From assembly GCF_029223485.1 (NCBI RefSeq), contig NZ_JARHTP010000002.1, positions 790,670 through 854,669 of the forward strand: 64,000 nucleotides of DNA, read 5' to 3'. Source of the DNA: Streptomyces coacervatus (GTDB lineage: Bacteria; Actinomycetota; Actinomycetes; Streptomycetales; Streptomycetaceae). The notes beneath the pieces were generated by a model. That model did not search any database and was not told the DNA's origin. It saw only the letters and a list, made by a program, of their open reading frames with translations. The translations under genes and the position numbers were made by a program. Below, piece after piece: positions 16,042 through 23,964 of the stretch (its first letter is position 1; each line of letters begins with the position of its first letter).

Positions 16042-16974
16042 TCACCCGCGTCCGTCGAGGTGGGTGCGCAGGAGTTCGTCGAGGGCCTGTCGTACGTTCG
16101 CCTCCCTGGCCACGGTCAGCAGCGCGCCGGCGAGGACGGACGGCGGGTCGTCGGGGCCGACCACCAGTCCCACCCGGGGACCGTGCGCGGGACCGTCCAG
16201 TGGCACCACCCGCATCCCCTCCGGCACTCCGAACATGTGCAGCCACGCGTGCGAGATCACGCTGGACCAGCGCCCGCCGGGCAGGTGCGCGTAGAGCCCG
16301 GCGACAGTGTCCGACTCGATCGCGGGGATCGCCTTGGCGCCGTCCGCGGCGAAACACTCGTCGATGATGCGGCGGTTGCGCATCCGCGGGCCCAGCAGAC
16401 AGAGCGGGAGCGCGGCGGCCTGTGCCCAGCGGACCGTCGACGCCCCGGCAAGCGGGCCGCCGACCGGGGTGAGGAGGACGTACCGCTCCTCGTACAGGGG
16501 CAGCCGGCCCAGGCCGGCCAGTGCTTCGTCGTCGAGGTACGTCAGCGCCGCGTCCAGCTCGAACTCGGTCAGCCCGCGCGTGATCTCGGTGGAGGACAGT
16601 GACTCGATGCTCACCCGGGCCCGGGGGTGGCGCTCGCAGAACGGGTTCGTCAGCAAGGACGCAATGGGCAGCGCGGTGGGAACCACCCCGAGGCGGAGGG
16701 TGCCGGTCAGCCCATCGCCCAACGTCGACAACTCCTGCCGCAGCCCGTCGCGTTCGGCGAGGATGCGGTGCGCCCACGCCAGGACCACCTCGCCCTCCGG
16801 AGTCAGCCCCTCGTACCTTCTGCCGCGCCGCACGATCGGCACACCCAGCTCGTGTTCGAGCCGCCGTATCGCGGCGGACAGCGACGGCTGGGAGACATAG
16901 CAGGCGGCCGCCGCGCGGACGAAGTGCCGCTCACGGGCGAGTGCGACCAGGTATTCCAGCTGACGCAGCAGCAT
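16042..16974 (-). CDS. LysR-family transcriptional regulator (probable formate dehydrogenase regulator)
   Basis: 310 residues. The N-terminal winged helix is canonical (MLLRQLEYLVALARERHFVR, AAAACYVSQPSLSAAIRRLE). The effector-binding domain follows from about residue 90 (TLRLGVVPTALPIASLL). The start at 16974 matches the family opening; it lies inside the last 44 bp of the M24 peptidase gene, indicating translational coupling. Its location directly upstream of fdh on the same strand suggests it responds to formate or a related C1 compound and controls fdh. Confidence 0.9.
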   Translation of the reverse strand: MLLRQLEYLVALARERHFVRAAAACYVSQPSLSAAIRRLEHELGVPIVRRGRRYEGLTPEGEVVLAWAHRILAERDGLRQELSTLGDGLTGTLRLGVVPTALPIASLLTNPFCERHPRARVSIESLSSTEITRGLTEFELDAALTYLDDEALAGLGRLPLYEERYVLLTPVGGPLAGASTVRWAQAAALPLCLLGPRMRNRRIIDECFAADGAKAIPAIESDTVAGLYAHLPGGRWSSVISHAWLHMFGVPEGMRVVPLDGPAHGPRVGLVVGPDDPPSVLAGALLTVAREANVRQALDELLRTHLDGRG

Positions 16975-17689
16975 GCACGGCCCCCTGGGGTTTCGGTGTG
17001 CCGAGGGTGAGCAGCTCCTCGTGGAAACCGCCGAACTCCCGCTCCCGGTCGACAAGATGGATCTCCAGGATCCAGTGACAGCCGCGCCCGGCCTTGTCGG
17101 TGCGGCGCAGTGGTGTGTCGTTGGCCGGGGTGATGTACGACTCCACGTCGGCCCCGTCGATCCACTCGTGCGGGAACTCGCCGACCAGGTGCCCGGCGTG
17201 CCAGCCGCCCAGCTCCCAGCCGGCGTCGGCGGCCAGCCGCTCCACCTCGGCGTACAGCCGCTTCCCGGTGATGTCCGGATCGCTCTCGAAGTACCGCTTG
17301 CCGGCGGCGAAGACCTTCGGCAGGTCGTCCCGCAGCCGATGCTTGACCGGGTCGTCGCCCAGGACGAAGGTCCGGCCGAAGTCGGCCTCGTACTCCTCGA
17401 AGACGGGTCCGAAGTCGGCGAACACGATGTCGTCCGCGCCGATGATCCGGTCCGGCGGGTTCTCCCGGTAGGGCATCAGCGTGTTCGGTCCCGACCGGAC
17501 GATCCGCTTGTGCCAGTGCCGGGTGGTGCCGAACAGCTCGTTCGCCAGGTCCCGTACGCGGTCGCTGACCGCCCGCTCCCCCTGGCCGGGTGCGACGAGC
17601 CCACGTGCTTCGATCTCCGTGAAGAGCCGTTCGGCCTTGGCCTGGGCATCCAGCAGTCGCGCGGCGCGCGTGGGTTCGTCATCCGTCAT
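16931..17689 (-). CDS. M24-family metallopeptidase (Xaa-Pro aminopeptidase-like)
   Basis: 252 residues with the pita-bread fold motifs: IVFADFGPV (first Asp ligand), EADFGRTFVLGDD (second Asp), GWHAGHLVG (His) and HWILEIHLVD (Glu). The N-terminal creatinase-like domain is missing, as in other short actinobacterial members. It probably cleaves N-terminal residues before proline, or a related amide, in the cytosol. The last 20 or so residues after GGFHEELL extend past the usual end into the LysR gene. The ATG at 17689 shares its CATG with a possible start of the divergent toxin gene. Confidence 0.85.
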   Translation of the reverse strand: MTDDEPTRAARLLDAQAKAERLFTEIEARGLVAPGQGERAVSDRVRDLANELFGTTRHWHKRIVRSGPNTLMPYRENPPDRIIGADDIVFADFGPVFEEYEADFGRTFVLGDDPVKHRLRDDLPKVFAAGKRYFESDPDITGKRLYAEVERLAADAGWELGGWHAGHLVGEFPHEWIDGADVESYITPANDTPLRRTDKAGRGCHWILEIHLVDREREFGGFHEELLTLGTPKPQGAVHAAASAGIPGRTRP

Positions 17690-19303
17690 GGGGCCGAACC
17701 TAGCCAGCCTGATCGTCTGCGACAACGGGATTCCCGCGGCACCGCCGCCCCTGCCAGGGCTATTCGAGGTGGTCCTGCTCGTCGGCAGAGAGCTCGGCGC
17801 CTCGGACAAGGTCCTGCTCACCGCGTTCGAGGCGGGGCTGGTCGAGTCCGGAATGCAGAACCTCAATTACGGCGACCGGGACTCGCTGGGAGTCTTCCAG
17901 CAGCGCGCGAGCTGGGGGCCGGCCGTACAACGGATGAACGTCAACTACGCCGCGCACAAGTTCTTCGAGAAGGCCGTCCCGATCGACCGGGAGGAGCCGA
18001 CGCTGACCGCAGGCCAGCTCGCCCAGCGGGTCCAGGTGTCGGCCTTCCCGGACCGCTACGACCAGCGTGAGGGGGCGGCCGCGACGCTGCTGAAGCAGAC
18101 CGAGGACGCCGTACGTACGCCCCCGGGTCCGCCGCAGCAGCCCGCCCCGCCCCCGGGCCCCCGCAGACGCCGCCGGCGTCGGCGGAGGTGCTGCGGGAGG
18201 TGGCCCGCGCGGTCGGTGACATCGCCCGGCAGTTCGACGTGGTCGGCCGCAACGCCCTGCCCGCCACCGGCGAGGCCGCCACCGGCCTGTCGCACGCCAA
18301 GTTCAAGCTGGACCAGGGGCTGGTCGACACCCCGGAGGCCGTCGCCGTCGGGGCGGCCGCCAACCAGTTCGCCATGGCCGTACGCGAATCCACCGCCATC
18401 CGCGACGCGTTGGCGGAGGCGCTGGCGCTGTTCCGGCAGGGGCAGCAACGGGCGCACTACACCACGGTGGTCGACATCCCCGGAGCCGGCCTGACCATCG
18501 ACCCCGCAACGGGCATCATCAACCCCCCGGCCCTGGGCGGCATCCTGGAACCGGTGACCGCCGGCGTGCAGAGGGTGGTGTTCCAGGACGAGATCAACAA
18601 GGCGTGCGATCTCGTGCGGGAGGCCGACGAGAACGCGGCCCGGGTGATCGGCCGGGACGTGAAGCGCGAACCCCCGGGCTACGACTGGCCGCAGGTCGCC
18701 ACGCTCAAGGAGGCCGAGGCCGCCAAGAGCGAGGAACGGTTCCCGGCCGCCGAGCGGTACATCTTCGGGGAGATGCAGCGCAACATCCACACTCCGAACG
18801 CCGACAAGGCCAGGGAGATCCTGGCCTCGGGCGACCTGACGGAGATCGGCGTGGTGCTCGCGGCCTGGTACGAGAACGTCAAGTCGGGCGGGCCGTGGGA
18901 CCACAAACCGAAGATCGAGAACGAGGTCGGGCTGGACAGCAGCGTCGACTTCTACTTCAAGGTCCCGAGCGACGCGCGGGGCCGGGAGGTCTACTACGAC
19001 ATCTGGTCCAACATCCACTACGGATACGTGGGCCGGGCCTGGGGTTTCACCCGCGGTTGGCTGCAGTTCGGCGCCGCCGCGGCCCCGGGCGCGGGCACCA
19101 ACGACGAGGCCGACGTCGCCTCGGTCGACGTCGGCGTGCAACTGTGGAACAGGTTCGGCGAGGCGCTGCCTTTCGACGAACTCCACGCCGGGGTACTGGG
19201 CCTGGTCGACACGTTCCAGCGGCTCCAGGACCAGGGGACGAAGGTCACGCAGCTGCGAGTGTGGCACTACTCCCCGGAGGTCCTCGCAAGGACGATCAAG
19301 TGA
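17688..19303 (+). pseudogene. Polymorphic toxin with type 44 (Ntox44) C-terminal domain, split by a frameshift
   Basis: The first part (17688 to about 18160) encodes a helical domain with AFEAGLVESGMQNLNYGDRD and SLGVFQQR, as in lysozyme- or NlpC-associated regions of actinobacterial secreted proteins. At the C5 run 18158-18162 the frame changes by one base. The second part continues in frame (PQTPPASAEVLREVARAVGD) to 19303. Its last 190 residues match Ntox44: GGPWDHKP, VYYDIWSNIHYGYVGRAWGF and a late VDVGVQLWNRFG. Ntox44 is a predicted nuclease-type toxin. No secretion signal is evident at the ATG used here, whose start overlaps that of the M24 gene, so the true 5' end may be lost too. No immunity gene follows. 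Confidence 0.75.
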
Positions 19304-19311
19304 CCCCCAGA

Positions 19312-19335
19312 TGACCCGGTGACCCGGTGACCCGG
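19312..19335. repeat. Three tandem copies of the octamer TGACCCGG
   Basis: Perfect copies at 19312-19319, 19320-19327 and 19328-19335 fill the gap between the toxin stop and the convergent oxygenase gene. The unit is too short to assign a role; replication slippage is the simplest origin. Confidence 0.6.
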
Positions 19336-19348
19336 TTCGATAGTCCGT

Positions 19349-20464
19349 CTACGGGTAGCCGGGGAAGGGCTGCACGCCGGTGAGGACGGCGCCCGCGCCG
19401 TCGTAGATGCCCTCCTGGAGGAAGGCGTGCTGCGGGACCACGGAGGCATCCCGCAGGTAACGCTGCAGGGGGCCGGCCTCCGCGATGGCCGGGATGCCGG
19501 CGAGCTGGTACGCGGACCGGACGACGTCGAAGGAGGTCTGGGCGAGGTGGACGGAGGCCAGTCGCAGCAGGCTGGCCTGGTGTGCGGTGGCCGGGTCGCC
19601 GCGCTCCACCGTGTCCCAGACCTCCTGCGTCGCCTCGTAGAAGAAGGCGCGCGCGGAACGGAGTTGGGCCTCTGCCCGGCCCACGCCGATGCGGAACGTC
19701 GGACGGTCGGCAGGCCTGGGCGCGCCGGTGAAGCCGGAGCGCCCGCCCTCGGCGATGACGTGGTCGAGTGCGGCGCGGGCGACTCCGAGGCCGACGACGG
19801 CCAGCACCTGTGCGGCGTAGGCGACGGCCGGGTAGCGGTACAGCGGCTCGTCGACGGTGGGCGCGCCGCCACGGACGAAGGTCCACTCCTGCGGTACGAC
19901 GATGCCGTCGACGGCGAGGTCGTGGCTGCCGGTGCCGCGCAGTCCGATGACGTCCCAGTTCTCGACGATCTCGACCTGCTCGGGCCGCAGTACGGCGGTC
20001 AGCGGCCGGCCTGCCCGGTCCTCGCCGGCCTTGATGCCGACGCCGAGGAGGTCCGCTCCCTTGCAGCCGCTGGCGAACTTCCAGCGGCCGTGGACCCGGT
20101 AGCCGTTACCGACCCGCTCGGCGGGCTGGACGGGGAACAGGCCCCCGGCGAAGGCGACATCGGGGCCGTCCGCATACAACTGGGCCTGCGTTTCGAGCGG
20201 CAGTGCGGCCAGGTAGATCAGGGAGGAGCCGAAGCTGGCGACCCAGCCCGCGGAGCCGTCGATCTCGGATATCCGCTCGATCCGCCGCAGGAATTCGGCC
20301 GGCGCCAGCGGCTCGCCGCCGAAGCGTCGCGGCGCACTGGCACGGTAGAGACCCGCCTTCTTGAATTCGGCGACGACATCACGCGGCACATGCCGCTTCT
20401 CGTCGAATTCATCCCGTCGGGCGGCCACCAGGGCCAATACATGCTCAAATGCCGCCTGGGTCAT
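19349..20464 (-). CDS. Acyl-CoA dehydrogenase-fold flavoprotein (group D monooxygenase-like)
   Basis: 371 residues with the three-part acyl-CoA dehydrogenase fold: N-terminal helices (GLYRASAPRRFGGEPLAP), a middle beta domain (RVHGRWKFASGCKGADLL, NWDVIGLRGTGSHDLAVDG) and a C-terminal helical bundle. GLRGTGSHD with the W.FaSGc segment is typical of the hydroxylase branch (HpaB/HsaA/IacA-like), which uses reduced flavin from a separate reductase rather than acyl-CoA. No reductase gene is adjacent. A secondary-metabolite or aromatic hydroxylation role is possible; the substrate is unknown. Confidence 0.8.
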   Translation of the reverse strand: MTQAAFEHVLALVAARRDEFDEKRHVPRDVVAEFKKAGLYRASAPRRFGGEPLAPAEFLRRIERISEIDGSAGWVASFGSSLIYLAALPLETQAQLYADGPDVAFAGGLFPVQPAERVGNGYRVHGRWKFASGCKGADLLGVGIKAGEDRAGRPLTAVLRPEQVEIVENWDVIGLRGTGSHDLAVDGIVVPQEWTFVRGGAPTVDEPLYRYPAVAYAAQVLAVVGLGVARAALDHVIAEGGRSGFTGAPRPADRPTFRIGVGRAEAQLRSARAFFYEATQEVWDTVERGDPATAHQASLLRLASVHLAQTSFDVVRSAYQLAGIPAIAEAGPLQRYLRDASVVPQHAFLQEGIYDGAGAVLTGVQPFPGYP

Positions 20465-20514
20465 GAGAGTTGTCCTCTGGCGTGTGCCGGGCGCTTTTCG
20501 ATTATTTGCTCACC

Positions 20515-21309
20515 CTACGGGCCGCGACGGCCAAGCACGGGCTCGGCCAGCATCCTCGCGGTCCGGCACAGGGTCTGGCCGTGCCGGGCGAAGAGTTCGT
20601 CGCGTGAGTCGAAGCGGCCGAGGTCGGCCAGGACGTAGGCCGAGAGATCGCATGCGGGGCCCGCGGCCGGGCAGAGGGTCGTCGCACCGTCCCAGTCGAT
20701 CGCCGTTCTGGACAAGGCCTCGAAGAGGGTCTCCGCGTCGGCATTGGTGAAGCCGCCACCGTGACCGTCGCTCAACTCGCCCAGGCTGCCGAAGAGTTCC
20801 GAGACCGCCAGCCAGGGCGCGCCGGGGTGGGCGGTCGGCGACAGTCCCTCGATCCGGAATTCCGGCCACGCCAGCAGCACCTGATCCGGGACGAGCCGAT
20901 GCAACCGGGGAAATCGCGGATACCAGAAACTCCCGTCCACCAGCAGCCCGCGCACCCGCGTGGCCACCCCTGACGCCCGCGCCACCGCCTCCAGCACGGC
21001 CAGCCGCTGGCTGCACGAGCCGCGACCACGGCGCAGCACCTCGGACACCGGCCGCTCGTCCTGCACCGAATACACCGGCCGCACGGCTGCGGCGATCCGT
21101 CGATGGGCGCGGCGCAGGGCCGCTGTCCGGTCGGCGGGTTCCGGTCCGGCTCCCGGGCCCGCTGCCATGCCGATCTGCCGATGCAATGAGGCAACAAGCG
21201 GATGCCGCCAGTCGAGGATCGGCGTCGGGGCCGTGCTCCCCGCCGCTGTTCCCCCGCCGGTCGCGCCGACGCGGGGACGGCCTCGTGGTGCGAGCAGCGA
21301 ACTCGTCAT
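20515..21309 (-). CDS. Transglutaminase-like cysteine protein
   Basis: 264 residues. The transglutaminase-like core is visible: RGSCSQRLAVLEAVARASGV (nucleophilic Cys), PRLHRLVPDQVLLAWPEF (His), and a following acidic stretch. Family members include proteases, amidases and peptide N-glycanase-like enzymes. There is no signal peptide, so it should be cytosolic. It lies between the group D flavoprotein and a P450 gene on the same strand, which hints at a small biosynthetic or tailoring cluster, but I see no NRPS, PKS or RiPP precursor gene. The ATG at 21309 is preferred to the one 33 bp upstream. Confidence 0.7.
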   Translation of the reverse strand: MTSSLLAPRGRPRVGATGGGTAAGSTAPTPILDWRHPLVASLHRQIGMAAGPGAGPEPADRTAALRRAHRRIAAAVRPVYSVQDERPVSEVLRRGRGSCSQRLAVLEAVARASGVATRVRGLLVDGSFWYPRFPRLHRLVPDQVLLAWPEFRIEGLSPTAHPGAPWLAVSELFGSLGELSDGHGGGFTNADAETLFEALSRTAIDWDGATTLCPAAGPACDLSAYVLADLGRFDSRDELFARHGQTLCRTARMLAEPVLGRRGP

Positions 21310-21365
21310 GACCGTGTCCCTCTCGTCCAGCGCCCCAGGCAACCAGAGGCATCATGCCGGAGAAA

Positions 21366-21379
21366 TTGAACACGTTCAA
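21366..21379. promoter_or_regulatory. TTGAAC-N2-GTTCAA palindrome upstream of the transglutaminase-like gene
   Basis: A 14-bp near-perfect palindrome (ttgaac, ac, gttcaa) sits 57 bp upstream of the ATG, in the 100-bp gap after the P450 gene. Two direct tgacgttc repeats follow it. The form suits a TetR- or MarR-type operator; the divergent TetR gene of the P450 is one candidate. Confidence 0.45.
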
Positions 21380-21409
21380 CTGTGACGTTCGGTGACGTTC
21401 AGGGAGTGT

Positions 21410-22621
21410 TCACCAGGTCACGGGAAGCCCGGTCACCCCACCGGTGAGGGTGGTGCGCACCTCCAGCTCGTCGAGGGCCTTGGCGAGCCGGAGAGCGGGC
21501 AGGCGGCGGGCCAGGGTGGCGAAGACGACCCGGAGTTCGACGCGGGCCAGGCTTGCTCCGATGCAGAAGTGCACGCCGTGGCCGAAGCCGAGGTGGCCGC
21601 GTTCCGGGCGGTCGGGGTCGAAGGTCTCGGCGTCCGCGTAGACGGACGCGTCGCGGTTGGCGGAGTTGACCGAAAGGATCACGGCGTCACCGCGCCGGAT
21701 GGTGACACCGGCGACATCGAGGTCGGTGTGGGCGTACCGGAGCAGACCCAGGTCACCGGGCGCGCCCATGCGCATGATCTCCTCGACGGTGGCGTTGACC
21801 CGGCCGGCGGGGTCGGCGGTCAGCGCCTGCCACTGGTCGCGGTGGGTGAGCAGGAGGAGCGTGCCCAGGCCGATGCGGTTGACCGTGGTCTCGTGCCCGG
21901 CGAACAGCAGCCCGACACAGAGGCGGATCATCTCGTCGTAGTCGTAGTCCGGGTCGGCGCTCTGGGCGCGGACGATGTCGGAGATCACGTCCTCGCCGGG
22001 CTGCGCGCGCTTGGTCTCGGCGAGGCCGGTCATGTAGGCGCTGAACTCGTCCCGTGCCCGGTGGGCCGCGTCACCGATGGCGTAGTTGGCCATGCGTTCC
22101 GACAGTGAGGCGAAGTACTCGTGGTCGTCCTGGGCCACCCCGAGCAGCCGGCAGATGACCGCGACGGGCAGCGGGAAGGCCAGCCCGGCATGCAGGTCGA
22201 CGACTCCGTCGGGGGCGGCGGCATGCTCGGTGAGCAGCTGGTCGATGCAGTCGTCGACCAGCTGCTGCACATGGTCGGAGAGCATCTGCATCCGCTTGGC
22301 CGAGAACGCCGGGGTCAGCAGCCGGCGCATCCGGGTGTGGTCGGCCTCCTCGGTGTCGTAGTTGCCCGAGGGCCCCTCGAGTACCGCGGCGGAGGTGATG
22401 CGTGACGCCCGTTCCGGCTCGGGGTGGGAGCGGCCGAGCCGCTTGTCGCCGAGCAGGTCGCGGACCTCGTCGAAGCGGGTGACCAGCCAGGCCGGATCCC
22501 CGGCCGGTGTGGTGACCGGCGTGACCGGGGCCTCCCGGCGCAGCACCTCGTACAGCGGCGCGAGATCGAGGACGTTGGGACGGGTGAAGGGCAGCTGCGG
22601 ACGCTGGGCGGCAACGCTCAT
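21410..22621 (-). CDS. Cytochrome P450 (class I, bacterial soluble type)
   Basis: 403 residues, complete. The I-helix oxygen-activation motif is AGHETT, the K-helix EEIMR carries the E-x-x-R pair, and the heme loop FGHGVHFCIGASLAR supplies Cys353 as the axial thiolate ligand. There is no membrane anchor. It needs an external ferredoxin and reductase, neither of which is adjacent. Similar P450s hydroxylate macrolides, fatty acids or aromatics. It is divergently transcribed from a TetR regulator across a 112-bp gap containing a dyad. Confidence 0.95.
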   Translation of the reverse strand: MSVAAQRPQLPFTRPNVLDLAPLYEVLRREAPVTPVTTPAGDPAWLVTRFDEVRDLLGDKRLGRSHPEPERASRITSAAVLEGPSGNYDTEEADHTRMRRLLTPAFSAKRMQMLSDHVQQLVDDCIDQLLTEHAAAPDGVVDLHAGLAFPLPVAVICRLLGVAQDDHEYFASLSERMANYAIGDAAHRARDEFSAYMTGLAETKRAQPGEDVISDIVRAQSADPDYDYDEMIRLCVGLLFAGHETTVNRIGLGTLLLLTHRDQWQALTADPAGRVNATVEEIMRMGAPGDLGLLRYAHTDLDVAGVTIRRGDAVILSVNSANRDASVYADAETFDPDRPERGHLGFGHGVHFCIGASLARVELRVVFATLARRLPALRLAKALDELEVRTTLTGGVTGLPVTW

Positions 22622-22663
22622 GGCTCTCCTCCGGTGATCTTCCGGTGGTTCGACCGTAGCGCT

Positions 22664-22686
22664 TTATTGTCAGTCGCCGCCAATAA
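22664..22686. promoter_or_regulatory. TetR-type operator candidate between P450 and TetR genes
   Basis: ttattg (22664-22669) and caataa (22681-22686) form an inverted repeat with an 11-nt spacer in an otherwise GC-rich divergent promoter region. Position and AT-rich arms fit an operator through which the TetR protein represses both itself and the P450 gene. Confidence 0.5.
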
Positions 22687-22733
22687 TGTTTGCGCCAATC
22701 GGCCGCCCCGACAGAGGTGCCTAGGATCGGCCG

Positions 22734-23405
22734 ATGGAGGACTTCAGAGTGAGCGCGGGCCGTGTACCACGCCGGGGGCGGCCGCCGGTGAGCGACGAGC
22801 AACGCGAGCGGCAGCGCCTCTTCATCTCCCGCCACGCGGTCCGGCTCTTCGCAGAACAGGGCGTGGCCGCCACCTCGGGCGAGCAGATCGCAGGGGCGGC
22901 GGGAGTCTCCGAGCGCACGCTGTGGCGCCATTTCCGCACCAAGGAAAGCTGCGTGGAGCCACTGCTCACGAAGACGATCGACGCCTTCCGGGCGGTCCTG
23001 CACGCCCGGCCGGCCGACACAGACCTCACAGAGCACCTGCGAGCCGCCTACCGGCCCGTCCTCGAATCCTCGTCCGGCACGGACATCGAGGCGGTGCACA
23101 CCGTGGTCCGGCTGACCCGTGACGAGCCCGCGCTGCGTGCCGCCTACCTCATGCTCCGGGAGCGCGCGGAGGACACCTTCGCCGAGGTGCTCGCCGCACG
23201 CATGGGCATGCCGGCCGACGCGTTCGAGGTCCGCGCACAGGCCGCCGCCATGAACGCCGTACTCAAAGTGGCGGCCGACCACTTCGCCGACGACACCGCC
23301 GCAACCGGCATCACCCCCGAAACCCTGCGCCGGCACCGCGAACAACTCGCGGGCGCGCTCAGCCTCGTCACCCGGGGGCTCTCGGACAACAGATGGGGCG
23401 ACTGA
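22734..23405 (+). CDS. TetR-family transcriptional regulator
   Basis: 223 residues. The N-terminal DNA-binding domain is typical (RLFAEQGVAATSGEQIAGAA, GVSERTLWRHFRTKESCVEP). The C-terminal helical ligand domain is less conserved. It is divergent from the P450 gene and the intervening region carries a dyad, so autorepression plus control of the P450 is the natural inference. The ATG at 22734 has no strong ribosome-binding site; the GTG 15 bp downstream (VSAGRVPRRGRPP) is an alternative start. Confidence 0.9.
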   Translation: MEDFRVSAGRVPRRGRPPVSDEQRERQRLFISRHAVRLFAEQGVAATSGEQIAGAAGVSERTLWRHFRTKESCVEPLLTKTIDAFRAVLHARPADTDLTEHLRAAYRPVLESSSGTDIEAVHTVVRLTRDEPALRAAYLMLRERAEDTFAEVLAARMGMPADAFEVRAQAAAMNAVLKVAADHFADDTAATGITPETLRRHREQLAGALSLVTRGLSDNRWGD

Positions 23406-23454
23406 CCCGTTGAAAAGCCGCGCTGCATCTCGCCAAAAGAATTTCGGACGGCGA

Positions 23455-23481
23455 TGTCGAGAACGTGCGCCCGGCTCCGTC
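23455..23481 (+). promoter_or_regulatory. ECF42-type promoter of the YciI-sigma module
   Basis: tgtcga (23455-23460) and cgtc (23478-23481), 17 nt apart, match the bipartite promoter described for ECF42 sigma factors (TGTCGA in the -35, CG(A/T)C in the -10). It lies about 50 bp before the start of the DGPF/YciI gene, so the module is probably autoregulated. The consensus is recalled knowledge; the match is seen directly. Confidence 0.6.
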
Positions 23482-23533
23482 CCCGAGATGAAGGCGACCA
23501 CAATGGGTCGCACGAACACCGAGGAGAACGACG

Positions 23534-23956
23534 ATGGCCAAGTACCTGCTGCTCAAGCATTACCGCGGCGCCCCGGCTGCGGTCAACGACGTACCCATGG
23601 CCCAGTGGACGCCGGAGGAGATCTCGGCGCATGTGCAGTACATGAACGACTTCGCGGCACGGCTGGAGAAGACCGGCGAGTTCGTCGACAGTCAGGCGCT
23701 CGCTCCCGAGGGGACGTTCGTCCGGTACGACGGCGAGGGGCGCCCGCCGGTCACCGACGGCCCGTTCGCCGAGACCAAGGACGTCATCGCCGGCTGGATG
23801 ATCATCGACGTCGACAGCTACGAGCGCGCCGTCGAGCTGGCCGGGGAGCTGTCGGCCGCCCCCGGGGCGGGTGGGAAGCCGATCCACGAGTGGCTGGAGC
23901 TGCGCCCGTTCCTGCACGCGACGCCCACCGTCACGGAGTGCCTCATCCATGGATGA
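23534..23956 (+). CDS. YciI/DGPF-domain protein of the ECF42 module
   Basis: 140 residues. The family motif DGPFAETKDVIAGWMIIDVDSYERAVE is present, preceded by KYLLLKHYRG and MNDFAARLEKTGEFVDS. DGPF proteins are dimeric ferredoxin-fold proteins that accompany ECF42 sigma factors almost without exception; their biochemical role is not settled. The gene overlaps the start of the sigma gene by 8 bp (ATGGATGA). The overlap sits inside a perfect 30-bp palindrome, so translation of this gene probably opens the sigma start. Confidence 0.92.
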   Translation: MAKYLLLKHYRGAPAAVNDVPMAQWTPEEISAHVQYMNDFAARLEKTGEFVDSQALAPEGTFVRYDGEGRPPVTDGPFAETKDVIAGWMIIDVDSYERAVELAGELSAAPGAGGKPIHEWLELRPFLHATPTVTECLIHG

Positions 23957-23964
23957 GGCACTCC
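23935..23964. promoter_or_regulatory. Perfect 30-bp palindrome over the sigma-gene ribosome-binding site and start codon
   Basis: The 15-nt left arm ggagtgcctcatcca (23935-23949) is the exact reverse complement of the right arm at 23950-23964. In mRNA it would fold into a hairpin of about 13 bp. That hairpin buries the ggag ribosome-binding site, the ATG at 23949 and the stop codon of the preceding gene. Ribosomes finishing the DGPF gene would melt it, so it looks like a translational-coupling device. Confidence 0.75.

Noticed and set aside
18158..18162. C5 run in the toxin gene as a phase-variation switch
   Set aside because: Five bases is short for programmed slippage and the linker is generally C-rich; a fixed frameshift or sequencing error is simpler.
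19312..19335. TGACCCGG tandem octamers as a CRISPR-like array or recombination site
   Set aside because: Units are contiguous without spacers and only three in number; ordinary slippage explains them.
20515..22733. The transglutaminase-like gene, oxygenase and P450 as a recognisable natural-product cluster
   Set aside because: No core biosynthetic gene (PKS, NRPS, terpene synthase or RiPP precursor) was found nearby; the grouping may be coincidental.
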